DNA of 64,000 nt from Schistocerca nitens (lineage: Eukaryota; Arthropoda; Insecta; Orthoptera; Acrididae): positions 272,853,503 through 272,917,502 of the forward strand of contig NC_064622.1 of the NCBI RefSeq assembly GCF_023898315.1. The letters run 5' to 3'. Below the pieces are notes generated by a model that was given only the letters and a program-made list of their open reading frames with translations, was not told where the DNA came from and did no database searches. A program made the translations under genes and the position numbers. Positions 42,504-54,790 of the stretch are shown piece by piece (the stretch's first letter is position 1; each line of letters opens with the position of its first letter).

Positions 42504-45500
42504 CAACATGTAGTTTACACTCACTCTTTGTTTCGCAGTAAAACGGTTACATAGATTCTAATAAATTATGTACACGTTTATCGCCGTTTGAACGAGCGCG
42601 ACTCCGTTAAAATTTTGGACAGGATTGAAGTATTGGCACCATCCACTGAATATACGCACGATTAACGTGGCTTCGCGGAGCGACCTGCAGTTTAGAGAGA
42701 CAGCATCCCTCCCGTGTAGTGCTCCGCGTCACATGGAAAAACGAAAGAAACAGGATTTCAGTGCAGTGTCGTCTTAATACTGTTCTGTAATTAACAGAGA
42801 TTGTAAATAAATTAAAAATATCGTAGAATAACTATCTCTAGTTGCACTGTTCGTCCTGTTATTCATCAGTTTACATCACTTCCTTCCACAACTTGTTCTC
42901 AAGCTGATAAAAAAGACGTGACTGACTCGCCTTTTTTTTCTTATAATTCTCACGTAAGGAAATGGGATTAAGTTCAGAAGCTCGAAAGAGTATTTTAAAT
43001 CCGGTCCTACCAAATAATAAACCAGTTCTTAAACACCGCCACAAATTGTCCGGTATCTTCACATAAACCATTTCATTAAAATAGTTGAAAGCTACTTTAA
43101 TTGTAACGCACCTTGAATCTCCCCTCCAATCAACATGAAATATTTAGAGAAAAATATTGCTGAAAATTAGTAAACACAGTTATATTACTGAGTAAAGCCG
43201 ATACATACGTACTAAATAAGTATATAGCACACTAAAATAAAAATTTCGTAAAACTGTCTGATATTCTCGTCGTGGATCACATATGAACCTATAAAAGCAG
43301 TGTCACTGGTGTTCTCTTTCCTTACGTTGAGGAAAAAAAAATACTTCCCCCACGTATTAGAAACCCAAAAATCTGAAAAACAGCATGTACGTCGTCAATA
43401 TATAAACGAGAAAAACTACGATTAATGAAAAATCGGAATAATAAATAAACATAGTGAAATAGACTTCGGTAGATCAGCATCTCCCATTCTTCATGTTTGT
43501 CGCAGTACCGAATGAAATAAAGGTTTTGCAGGTGCTCGTATATCGAATATAACATTGCTGAACTTTCCAAGGTACCCACACCAGTTATTTACGACATGTC
43601 AGTGTTTTGACATATTACGAGCACTCATTTGGAAAGAGAGCAAAATTTATTGAAGTACAGCTTTTTCGCCTTCGAATCCTAGTGTTGTTTGAACCAATAG
43701 TGTGTTATAAACTATACCTCTTCACCAGCATGGAATATATGCCGAAGTATTACGTATTGTTAAATATGGAGCAAGACACTGGCATTCCGTACCTACACAT
43801 ATGTAAAGACTCTAACGTAACGTTTCACGTAATGGTCATCTGTGATGTATGGGAGAGTGGAGAAATTTGGCACTGTGAATAAAATGGCGCACGTCAGTAT
43901 TTAATTAACTGTGAGAGCTAGTCTTATGTGATCGATACTGCCATCTGGTGCTCAGTTATACAAATAATCACATAGATCGCGGGAACCGTTACTTGCCAGT
44001 TGTCTGCCCAAGAAGCTAGAGTGTGTTTTGTCTTTGTTTCTTCTAATATTTGATCTTTAGTTTATAAGAGGTAAACCATTTGCTGTTATGTTAAAACACA
44101 AGATTTTGTTGTTATGCCTATATCTGCACATCAACACCTATCATTATGTAAGTACTATTTGTCTTATGCAAAGCGCGAGTGTTGAACTATAGTTTTATAT
44201 AAGACATGCATGTTGGGATAATTTGACGCATAGAGACCGAGTGTGTCATCTTAGTTTACTTCAGTTTGTCACTAATGAAAGTAAGTAGCTGAATAAGATA
44301 CTTCCTGCATATGTAATAAAACTGAAAATAACATAATGCATCATTTTTATATGAATAGCTTCCTCTGTTCAGATCCGAAGACGTACATCCGAAAAGCAGA
44401 GATCTTTTGGACGGGGGTTGAATTAAGAAATGCCGTCAATGATTTTCATAATCTTCTATTAGACGTAGCGCCATTCTATATAACATACCAGAGACAAAGT
44501 TCTGTACATAGTATGTGGCGAATTCACAAGGGTGTCGAGAAATGGTATTGGTGTATTTCCTGTGCTTTTTGGTGTCACTGTGATTGCAGTGGGTGAGACA
44601 GTCCTCAAAACTGTAACTGTGACTCCTGTCTGAAGAACCGTTAGTTGTTTCACAGACATGCAAGAAACCAATTACTGAATGCGCTAATATTCGAGTCTCT
44701 TCTTCATTTCTGTCACTATTTTATAAGAAAACTGTTGTTATCGTTTTGTATCTATTCCACATTTAATTAAGCTGCTATTTTCCATATTTTCCTTTTTTAA
44801 ACTGTGTTTTTCGATGTTTTGTTTAATAAATATAATATTCAATGCATATATTTTGTAATTCTTCATACTTTCCCGGAGAGGAGTTTTCATGTTGAGTAGT
44901 CAGGTTATTGCTGGTTATTCGCGTCTTTGCTCCACTATGTGGTTTTGGATTATAAGACGTGCGGAATTAAATATCTTATACCATTAACTACCTTATGCCA
45001 TTAAACCATCATACCATTAAATACCTTAAACCATTACTTTCGCCAGTTTATTCCACTTACTTCATTTTACCCCGTGTGTCGGGTAAAATGATCCCGTTCA
45101 GTGATGTCGTGATTATCAGTTTTTTTCCTAGAACGTGCAGTTGTATATTTATGGTTTTAAGATATGTTACAGTAAACACATGCAGTTAATGCTACGCGAA
45201 AAGTGGAGCCTCTAGGTATTATAGAAAAAAGCTTATAGTCAAAATGCCTTAAGTGCGCTAAATTCCCCCATATTCTCCTATGTTTCGTCTTGAAAATTAC
45301 GGTCGATATTGCATTCACGCTGACTGAAAGAAAACTGATAGCCAACGATGAAAAAGATCGCCCTGCAAAAGTATCCGCCCAGCTGCGATGCTCGCTCAAG
45401 AAAACTTAGTAGAATAAATAGTTCACTAACAGGTAAATAACGAAAGTAAAACGTGTTGTTACTTCATTAACAGGATATATAACGTCGTCATAAAAACATG

Positions 45501-47054
45501 AGCACCAAATACTTGAAAATCTCGAAAGTGACTTAATGTTTTTATTTATATTTTTGAACAAAATTCTCAACCTGAACAAGTTTAAAAGCATGATGTGCAA
45601 GGAATGTATCCTGCTAAGGAATTATGTTCTTCACGTTACTAAGAAAATTCTGTGTACTGACATCGTAATATCTATGATTTGTTGACTATTCGTAACTTCA
45701 CATTTTTGTCTTTTTTTTACATTTCATTTCTTTAGCATATAAAAATCATCTGTCATAGTGATGTATTTTCTAGGTAAAGGAAACTCCAACGTCTGGAAGA
45801 ACAATATAGGACAATAAACATCTGTAATGATAAATTTTTATGTGTTTACATTACAGCCAAGTTACCCATGGAATTGAAGTCCTGTTGCGCTTAAAAAGGC
45901 GCCTTTGACAGCAAAAGTTGTTCTTCGAAATGCGTCACGTACGAAATTAAGGTAACGGGAACAGGCATTGCAGTAGTAAATTCTTGCGGTATCAAAAATT
46001 AAATTTTCTTTGGAACCCAGGCTCTGAAGTGGAATTTTCACCCCAAGCAAAAAGGGTATGGAACATTGTTATTCCACTAATAGTAAATGACACTGCGACG
46101 AACCAACAGCTGGTTTGTAATTCTACAGCGAAGTGGCAAATGAATAAATAATTCGCGTGCTTCTCCTGTTGGCTTTGCATTGGTTTCTCTTTGGACATCT
46201 TCTGGCAGTCTGGGTGCACCGTTTTCCAGAAGCGCATATTTCTTGTCTGTGCTGAGAAGCCTGGAATGCAAACAAGCCGACGGCCCCTACCCCTCCGCTA
46301 CCCTAGCCCCTCCCCCTCTGTTTCCTTCACCCACGGGCCTATTCTTGCCTCCATCCTTTGCTAACCTGCCACCTCCCCCCCCCCCCCACACCCACCCCCC
46401 ACCAACTGTTTCCGACCATCCGCCGTTGGGCGATGCCAGTCCAGCAAAGACTCGCTTAGTCCGGGAGTTCCTCAAGGCGTACTAATTGGTCCTGAATTAC
46501 CCATGGCCTTCTGGCTTCTTTGCACACGGCAAGCGCCGCTCAGGGCGAATTGCTGGAGACATTTAGAATCAAATAGTCTCGAAGCTCCTTCGTTTGCCAT
46601 TCTAGTCGTTTCCCTGTGCAGAACTTGTAGCTCTGGCAACCTATTCGGAGAAAAAGCACACGCTTTAATGGAAAGAAACAGGCGTCTTTGATTGGAAACT
46701 ATTCCATAAGCTGAAATATTGCTTTAGGCGCCGCAAGGCTTCCATTTTACGTAGTATAATTCAGTTTAATAAAAACTGTGAAGTAGATGTAAATTTCAGA
46801 AAGCGAATGTTGCTTTCATGGGACACAAAACACAGTGTTTGCAAAGTTTATCACTTCTGCCTTGATCAGATAAAATAAATAAAACATTCAGCTTGTCTTG
46901 CAGTTCCTTTATGTATAAATGATTAATTTCTTAAACATTTTAGGAAGAGCTAGAAATTTGTTCATACAAAACTTTATACCAGTAAAAGACAATGGTTTAA
47001 TCTGTAAGGAATGATTTTTGGAAACAGTAACGAAATTAAATTAACTGGCTTTCT
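42504..47054. other. 4.5 kb with no recognised gene
   Basis: The largest stretch without an identifiable element. AT-rich overall. Small items: near-repeats of a TTAtaCCATTAA-type unit at about 44970-45040; a cytosine-rich, polypyrimidine stretch at 46280-46420 with a 13-C run; and GGGAGTTCCTCAAGGCG at about 46460 that resembles an RT GVPQG codon block, although the neighbourhood does not support a LINE. Open frames up to about 100 codons (46180-46485) are low-complexity Pro-rich translations of the C-rich tract. Confidence 0.45.
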
Positions 47055-47250
47055 ACATACCTCTACGGCTTCATCTATATTCGTCCACCACAAACCATCT
47101 TATGGTACGTGGTGGAAGGCATTTTCGCTACCACAACCATTTTCCCTCCCCCATTCCAATCGTGAATGGTGTGTGTAATAGGTGGCGTAGAATTAGCCTT
47201 TGAATAAGCTTTAATTAGTATATTACTAGCGCTTCCTGTAACGTGCGCGT
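47055..47250 (-). pseudogene. CR1-like LINE 3' end, antisense
   Basis: The minus strand reads HTIHDWNGGGKMVV, then MPSTTYHKMVCGG before an ATATAGATGAAGCC end. The plus-strand LINE at 49.7-49.8 kb reads RTIRDWNRRENR, then LRHTPSGGLRS before GGATGTAGATGTAG. Similar order and spacing, so this is a divergent copy of the terminal 200 bases of a CR1-like LINE. Confidence 0.55.
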
Positions 47251-47689
47251 TTGGAATTTAATGGCAAACCTCCCGATTGTGCATCACGCGTATCGTGTAG
47301 CGTTTGCCTTTGCAGTAGGAGCTTCTGTTTGATTATATCTGCCATTCTCACAACTAGTAATATGTAGTGGTTCTTCCTAAATCACTTGTGATGGAGAGCT
47401 CTACTTATTTTACTCTTTTGAATTATCTTCACATGATTTGTATGCTGTCCCGCAAATAAAATGTTTTGTGTATATGGACGATTTGAAAATGAGTTTAGGT
47501 ACCCTAAACAAGCCATCAGTTAATTGAAAATAGAATTTTGCAACTTTGGCTATTTCTGTATAGAACTGAATGACACAAGTTGCTGTCCTGCAATTAATCC
47601 AGCATGCTGAAAATGCATAAAAAAGGTGCTTTGATGGGTTCCTCATGTACGAAGAATTTTACTCTGTTTCGACATATCTCCCTCCTGCA

Positions 47690-49820
47690 TCGATGATTTC
47701 AGCCGTAAATAGAAATATTAAAAAAGGTAGGAAGATTTTTCTGTTTAGCAAAAGTGACAAAAGGTAGATTACAGAGTACCTGACGGCTCAACACAAAAGT
47801 TTTGTCTCAAGTACAGTTAGTGTTGAGCATCAGTGGACAAAGTTCAAAACCATCGTACAATATGCGTTAGATGAGTATGTGCCAAGCAAGATCGTAAGAG
47901 ATGGAAAAGAGCCACCGTGGTACAACAACCGAGTTAGGAAACTGCTGCGGAACCAAAGGGAACTTCACAGCAAACATGAACATAGCCAAAGCCTTGCAGA
48001 CAAACAAAAATTACGCGAAGCGAAATGTAGTGTGAGGAGGGCTATGCGAGAGGCGTTCAATGAATTCGAAAGTAAAGTTCTATGTACTGACTTGGCAGAA
48101 AATCCTAAGAAATTTTGGTCTTATGTCTAAGCGGTAGGTGGCTCAAAACAAAATGTCCAGACACTCTGTGACCAAAATGATACTGAAACAGAGGATGACA
48201 GACTAAAGGCCGAAATACTAAATGTCTTTTTCCAAAGCTGTTTCACAGAGGAAGACTGCACTGTAGTTCCTTCTCTAGATTGTCGCACAGATGACAAAAT
48301 GGTAGATATCGAAATAGACGACAGAGGGATAGAGAAACAATTAAAATCGCTCAAAAGAGGAAAGACCGCTGGACCTGATGGGATACCAGTTCTATTTTAC
48401 ATAGAGTACGCGAAGGAACTTGCCCCTCTTCTTGCAGCGGTGTACCATAGGTCTCTAGAAGAGCGTAGCGTTCCAAAGGATTGGAAAAGGGCACAGGTCA
48501 TCCCCGTTTTCAAGAAGGGACGTCGAACAGATGTGCAGAACTATAGACCTATATCTCTAACGTCCATCAGTTGTAGAATTTTGGAACACGTATTATGTTA
48601 GAGTATAATGACTTTTCTGGTGACTAGAAATCTACTCTCTAGGAATCAGCATGGGTTTCGAAAAAGACGGTCGTGTGAAACCCAGCTCGCGCTATTCGTC
48701 CACGAGACTCAGAGAGCCATAGACACGGGTTCACAAGTAGATGCCGTGTTTCTTGACTTCCGCAAGGCGTTCGATACAGTTCCCCACAGTCGTTTAATGA
48801 ACAAAGTAAGAGCATATGGACTATCAGACCAATTGTGTGATTGGATTGAAGAGTTCCTAGAATGCAGCATGTCATTCTCAATGGAGAGAAGTCTTCCGAA
48901 GTAAGAGTGATTTCAGGTGTGCCGCAGGGGAGTGTCATAGGACCGTTGCTATTCACAATATACATAAATGACCTTGTGGATGACATCGGAAGTTCACTGA
49001 GGCTTTTTGCAGATGATGCTGTGGTGTATCGAGAGGTTGTAACAATGGAAGATTGTACTGAAATGCAGGAGGATCTACAGCGAATAGACGCATGGTGCAG
49101 GGAATGGCAATTGAATCTCAATGTAGACAAGTGTAATGTGCTGCGAATACATAGAAAGATAGTTCCCTTATCATTTAACTACAAAATAGCAGGTCAGCAT
49201 CTGGAAGCAATTAAATAAATTATCTGGGAGTACGCATTAGGAGTGGTTTAAAATGGAATGATCATATAAAGTTGATCGTCGGTAAAGCAGATGCCAGACT
49301 GAGATTCATTGGAAGAATCCTAAGGAAATGCAATCCGAAAACAAAGCAAGTAGGTTACAGTACGCTTGTTCGCCCACTGGTTGAATACTGCTCAACAGTG
49401 TGGGATCCGTACCAGATAGGATTGATAGAAGAGATAGAGAAGATCCAACGGAGAGCAGCGCGCTTCGTTACAGGATCATTTAATAATCGCGAAAGCGTTA
49501 CGGAGATGATAGATAAACTGCAGTGGAAGACTCTGCAGGAGAGACGCTCAGTAGCTCGGTACGGGCTTTTGTTAAAGTTTCGAGAACATACCTTCACCGA
49601 AGAGTCAAGTAGTATATTGCTCTCTCCTACGTATATCTCGCGAAGAGACCATGAGGACAAAATCAGAGAGATGAGAGCCCACACAGAAGCATACCGACAA
49701 TCCTTCTTTCCACGAACGATACGAGACTGGAATAGAAGGGAGAACCGATAGAGGTACTCAGGGTACCCTTCGCCACACACCGTCAGGTGGCTTGCGGAGT
49801 ATGGATGTAGATGTAGATAT
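47690..49820 (+). mobile_element. CR1-like LINE, 5'-truncated, most complete copy
   Basis: About 2.1 kb of ORF2 from the pre-RT region to the 3' end, finishing in GGTGGCTTGCGGAGTATGGA followed by a (TGTAGA)n-type microsatellite tail at about 49803-49819. Such short tandem 3' tails replace poly(A) in CR1/L2-type LINEs. No endonuclease or ORF1 is present, so the copy is 5'-truncated. No target duplication was identified. Confidence 0.85.
47738..49751 (+). pseudogene. CR1-like ORF2: reverse transcriptase and C-terminal domain
   Basis: Blocks in order: EPPWYNNRVRKLLRNQREL and NPKKFWSYV (pre-RT); LKRGKTAGPDGIP; VPKDWKRAQVIPVFKKGR; NYRPISLTSISCRILEHV; QHGFRKRRSCETQLALF; DAVFLDFRKAFDTVPHSRL; ISGVPQGSVIGPLLFTIYIN; LRLFADDAVVY (catalytic FADD); WQLNLNVDKCNVL; then LRFIGRILRKCNPKTKQVGY and STLVRPLVEYCSTVWDP, ending RTIRDWNRRENR. 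The RT primes on nicked target DNA. Breaks: TAA at 48128-48130 and TAG at 48599-48601 in frame, a frameshift near 48860-48880, and another near 49213-49220. All catalytic blocks are recognisable and GVPQG and FADD are intact. Confidence 0.92.
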
Positions 49821-50304
49821 CCACAAACAATCATCAGAATTTGTATTTTCAGTGTATATTTCTTAATTAGAATATTGAACTTAGACATTTACACACTATG
49901 CATATTTCTGTGTAACAATCTTTCATAATTTCAAAGGTGTTTCTACGAATACATGTAAATTAATTTTTTTTATATTACACTACAAACACAGTTCTTTTGT
50001 TTTCGATTGTAGTAGAAAATTGGTAAATTAATGGAGACCCGGGAAATACCGGGTTTGTCAGCTAGTATTTCAATATTTCCTGGAGATAAGCAGGAAACTG
50101 TTTACATAGCTGACGACTTCTCCCCGTTTTTTGCGACGTAGTGACCAAAACTTAGCCACTAAGCTGATCCTGAGCAATGCCCATAATTAGTGTGCAAGCG
50201 TGTATCACCTCAACGCAAAATAAAGGCGACTACTTACTTTCCTAGTGGATTAATCGTTAAAAGCTTCACTTTACAAAACTTTTTCCAACTGTTTGCTAAA
50301 GCCA

Positions 50305-51010
50305 CATCTACATCCACATAACCCTGAGGGTACTTCCCACCGTATCGTATATTAAGTTTTCCTCCAGCTCCATTAGTGTATGAAGTTTAGGAAGAATGAC
50401 AGCTTAAATTTTTATCTGCACTACATAATTACTCAGATATTGTCTTCGCAGTCGCTACGCGGGAGATGCGTAATGAGTCTTTGTACATTCGTCGATTCTT
50501 CATTTAGTTCTTTTTCCTGCAACCTAGGAAATGCTTTATCTGCTTCGCAACTTCATTATAAGTACATAACTGCATCATTTGCAAATAAGTCTGGTGTTAT
50601 TTTTGTTTGCCGTTTCAGTAAGATACAATATGAACAGAAAAGGTCCCAACACACACGTAGTAGCATGGGGCACACCGGAACTTCCATTTGTGGCTAAATC
50701 TTCATACAATAAAAAATGCTATATCTTTCCTATAAGTAAATTCTCAACCCAGTAATAAATTTCGTTTGGTACTCCACATGATTAGCCGGCCGCGGTGGTC
50801 TAACGGTTCTAGGCGCTCAGTCCTGAACCGCGCGACTGCTACGGTCGCAGGTTCGAATCCTGCCTCGGGCATGGATGTGTGTGATGTCCTTAGGTTAGTT
50901 AGGTTTAAGTAGTTCTAAGTTCTAGGTGACTGATGACCACAGATGTTAAGTCCCATAGTGCTCAGAGCCATCCACATGATTATACTTTGGTTACTAAACC
51001 TTTGTTTGTG
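50305..51010 (-). pseudogene. CR1-like LINE fragment, antisense, SINE inside
   Basis: On the minus strand: SCGVPNEIYYWVENLLIGKI, then GSSGVPHATTCVLGPFLFIL (the GVPQGS..GP.LF block with Gln replaced), then after a frameshift LFANDAVMYL (FADD mutated to FAND). Below 50.5 kb the coding part is lost and a 3' end GGGTTATGTGGATGTAGATG follows at 50305-50345. A large internal deletion separates the RT from the 3' end. It lies tail to tail with the plus-strand copy ending at 49820. A SINE at 50785-50970 splits the RT segment. Confidence 0.75.
50785..50970 (+). mobile_element. SINE-A inside CR1-like LINE
   Basis: Head GCCGGCCGCGGTGGTCTAAC, B box GGTTCGAATCC, ends at CTCAGAGCCA; the final TTTGAACCA is missing. 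Perfect 12-base target duplication TCCACATGATTA at 50773-50784 and 50971-50982. Confidence 0.96.
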
Positions 51011-51451
51011 AAAAGTTTAATAAATAATGACGATGGATGAGAATTCTATTACAGATAAGGTTGGAACAATTCTCGGTAGCCAGTTGGATATTTCGTACGA
51101 TTTTAGTAAGGGTCTTTGTACTACACTGGAGTGAATTATGTACTTGGTTATAGTTTCCGGGACAGCCCACGTCGAAATGACGAAAAGTTCGTAAAACAGG
51201 TAAATATGCGTGTAATGGATAGTCAAATGACACGAAGCGAAAAATACGTTATTAAAAATTCCTACTGACACAATTTTCACTATGGAGCCAAACTAAGTAA
51301 TTATTTCGGGCACTTTTGAGGTTGAGCAGAGTATAGATAAAAAACTTAAAGAAACAATAATAAAAAGAAATCGGTCCCCCTGAATGTTGGATACGAAAAT
51401 GTATTTCTTGTACAAATGATTTGTGGCCTTCAAACTTGTTGACAGAAGAAT

Positions 51452-51552
51452 TTCAAATGTTCAAATGTGGGTGAAATCTTATGGGACTTAACTGCTAACG
51501 TCATCAGTCCCTAAGCTTACACACTACTTATCCTAAATTATCCTGACAAACA

Positions 51553-51602
<50 letters not shown>

Positions 51603-51670
51603 CCCGAGGGAGGACTCGAACCTCCGCCGGGATCAGCCGCACAGCCCATGACTGCAGCGCCTTAAACCGC
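51452..51670 (-). mobile_element. SINE-B related copy with expanded (CA)n
   Basis: Antisense copy: TTCAAATGTGGGTGAAATCT, GTCATCAGTCCCTAAGCTTA, then a (CA)n run at about 51553-51600, then CATGCCCGAGGGAGGACTCG (B box in reverse) and a head ending CCTTAAACCGC. Other SINE-B copies have only ACACACAC at this place, so the microsatellite grew from a seed inside the SINE. Confidence 0.82.
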
Positions 51671-52648
51671 GAAGTATCATTAAGAAATCGTTTTCGAAAG
51701 AGTGAAACTAATTTCGAATTCATTTCGAACTGTATATTTTCCAGTTATAAAATTAATGTACACTTATGCGTGATGTCTTGCCAGGTCACATTACGTCACC
51801 TGGAGACGTTCTTACTATTACTGCAGCGTGCTTACATCATTCCCAAAAGCACAATTTCTAAGTGCTTGAGTGAATTTCTGCTACTGTTTACAACAGCCTG
51901 AATGTACATCTAACGACAATGGTATTACTTCAACTTTCCCTCTTAGGGTAAGCTGGAGTTGTGAGTGTTAAATTTTCTGATGGTTAAATTTGATGCCAAA
52001 CTTTGTACCATTATGTGCGATTGAGCCAATAAGAAGACAATTATGTTTATACAATTTTATTTCAAATGAGCACTAGGTACAAATATCTGAAGGCACAAAC
52101 AGATTTACCATTTCCATTTAATTGTGGTATTTACACTTAATGACGAAAGCAGAAGTTCATTATCATTATTCTGAAGTTAAAATACCTTTAAAATATCTAC
52201 ATTTATGCAGTAATGTGAGTCATAGCAATCTTATTTACTGCACTTTTCAAATATATTGCACTTCTGGAGACGATTCTGTGTTAATTAACTTGTAAAGAAT
52301 GATTAAAAAGATTTGATGAATCATAGGGTGACACTCATATGACAAAGTATAAGAATATTTTCCCACGTTACTAGGTATTTGCGTAGCTGAAGAGACAGTT
52401 ACTTTCTTCCATGGCGCTAACAGTGGTGGACGTGTATGTCTGCACCTATGGAAACAGCTTTACATTGTGGCCACAAACCTACACATCACGAATTAACGTT
52501 TTAAGTGGAAGGTATGTGTTTTGTAATTTACTAAGGTATTGATGGACGAAAACCATTTCTATTTTACTGTGGATCTTGTTAAGTATAAGAAATCAAGTCA
52601 TTGTTGAGTCTGCACCCGTGAAAGGGATGGAAATAAATATCGATGGTC
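51671..52648. other. no gene recognised
   Basis: About 980 AT-rich bases. Nothing identified. Confidence 0.45.
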
Positions 52649-52661
52649 ATGTTGTTGTTGT

Positions 52662-52699
<38 letters not shown>

Positions 52700-53552
52700 A
52701 TGATGATGATGAGGATATCATCATCATCATCAAGACTGGTATATGAAGCTCTCCAAGCTAGTCTATGCTGTGCACGCCTGTACATAGCTACCGTAACGTA
52801 CAGTACACCCATTTGAACTTGCTTACTTTCCTCAAGCCTTGGTATTCTGCTAAGAATTTTATCCCCCACGCTTTGCTCTGTTATCAAATTGGCGATCACT
52901 TTATGCCTTACAATGTCTCCGATCAACCTAATCATCCCTTTAGTTCAGTGAGACTCTTTTTTCCCCATTAGATTGAATGCCTTTTCATTAGTTACCCGAT
53001 CTATCCATTAAATCTACAACATTCTGTTGCAGCAACTCTGTGTAAGAGCTTCTGATCTTTCCTTGTCTGCTTTGTGTACTGTCCAAGTTTCACTTCCACA
53101 CAGGATTACACTACAGACAAATGCCTTCAGAAACAATCCATAATACTTTGATTTATTTTATATTCTCTTTATTTTGGCTTCGTTAGTTATTTTGCACCTT
53201 TAATAACAACATTTTTCCACTACTTTCAGTGTTTAATTACCTTATCTAATTCTCTCAGCTGATTTAATACGACAGCATTCCACTATACTTGTTTAAATTC
53301 TGTTGATGGTCATTTTGTATTATCTTTCGAAGACACTTTCCTCTCCATTCAAATGTATTTCCAAGTGCTTTGCTGTTTCTGACACAATTATAATATTTTT
53401 TGTTTTTCTCTGAATTTTAATTCCCTTCCCAAATTTCGATTTGGTGCTCCAAGTTCAGACTGAAGAACATCGGGGATCCTTTACAATCCTGGCTTAGTCT
53501 TTTCTCTGCTAATGCTTGCTTTTGATGTATTTAGACTCATCAAAGTAAAATC

Positions 53553-54790
53553 TTTCCATTCCATTGGCTAGCTGGTATAGTAACCTTTACCAAGTACTTC
53601 AAAAAGAAAACCCTCTTAGTTGTAAAAAAAAAACGCTTATTTAACAACGCTTTTCGCTCTTCTGGGGCATCTTCGGATTATCGATAAACAAAGGAAAAAG
53701 AGAAAAATATTAATACCAAAAGGGGTACGATCCCTTTGTACACCTCTACACTGAGAAAATAAGTAACTTAAAAATCGTCCTAAGGGAAAACGACATAGTA
53801 TTCCTCATTAATTTTAATCCTCCTTACAATTCTTTTCCTATCAGACAAGTGTGCCTTAGCTCATCTGGAGATAAATGTTAGGGCAAACGCTTTACGCTGC
53901 TAATTTTACGGCAGCACTCTTTCCATACATCCAAACTGCACATAAGTATGTGCTGCATTTAATCGTCTTTTGTACTTTTACACTGGATTCACATTCGGGA
54001 CGACTGTTCAAACTCGTGTCCGACCATCCTGACTTAGGTTTTCCATGATTTCCCTAAATCGCTTCAGGCAAATTCCAGGATGGTTCCTTTGAAAGGACAC
54101 TGTCAACTGCCTTTCCCATCATTCCCTAATCCAATGGAACCAATGACCACGGTGTTTGGTCTCCTTCGCCCAGAATCAACCAAGCAAACAATTTTGAACT
54201 TTTATTTGTAATTTCTTTAAACATTTGTAGTTCTCATTGTTCCCGTGTAACTGTTCATTACATCTTAAATGCAGTAATTTCTACGTTACATCTTCCCGAG
54301 CCACGTAGGTGAACTTTTTCCATCCTAAACTTCGCGCGGCGTACTGTTTCCTTGCAGATATGGTTACATGTATGTTTTCAAGAAACTACTGCAGCACACA
54401 CAGAAGATGCCACATTTCTAAGCGTGGCCCTGTTTCTGCGCTTCTGTGTCTACGGATGGTGGTATGTGTAACGTTAAGTTTGCGTTTTTGCTCTGGCTTC
54501 GTTGGGTTTGTTGTCCTTTTGCCAGTTTCTTGAAAACTTCTTACTGCGATATTTGCCTTATAGACCCACGTCCTATCTCGCACGTTTTCTGAGGAATGCC
54601 TATTTACAGAATACTACCTAAGTTTTCCCTTAAGATGATATTTAAATTACTCATTTACTCATTGCAGAGGTGCATGACAGAATCATTGATATTTTTATTT
54701 TTCCCCTTCTTTGTAGATAATCTGGTAATGCCCCAAAAGGATGAAACGCGTTGTGTAATAATCAGCATCAAACACTTTTCTTTTTGAAAC
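53553..54790. mobile_element. insertion with imperfect inverted ends inside the RTE-like LINE
   Basis: LINE similarity stops near 53552 and resumes near 54791. Inside, 53598 reads TTCAAAAAGAAAACCCTCTT, then AACAACGCTTTTCGCTCTTC and TGGGGCAT; the reverse complement from 54789 reads TTTCAAAAAGAAAAGTGTTT, then ACACAACGCGTTTCATCCTT and TTGGGGCAT. These imperfect inverted repeats of roughly 75 bases mark a candidate DNA transposon of about 1.19 kb. About 45 bases to its left (53553-53597) are unassigned. It carries a nested type C SINE. No transposase was recognised. Confidence 0.55.
53978..54190 (+). mobile_element. type C SINE, 5'-truncated
   Basis: CACTGGATTCACATTCGGGA, GACCATCCTGACTTAGGTTT, TCCCTAAATCGCTTCAGGCA and CTGCCTTTCCCATCATTCCC follow the order of the copy at 58172. 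The A-box part of the head is missing and the B box is degenerate (GTTCAAACTCG). Confidence 0.82.

Noticed and set aside
46180..46485. Plus-strand frame of 101 codons rich in proline
   Set aside because: Translation of a cytosine-rich tract; no conserved domain and no exon signals.
46440..46500. RT-like GVPQG coding trace near 46.46 kb
   Set aside because: Only a 15-20 base resemblance; no adjoining RT blocks in any frame.
48639..49130. Minus-strand frames of 163 and 177 codons over 48.6-49.9 kb
   Set aside because: Shadows of the CR1-like ORF2 on the plus strand.
51553..51600. Long CA array considered as a CRISPR-like or satellite array
   Set aside because: Simple dinucleotide microsatellite inside a SINE; no spacers.
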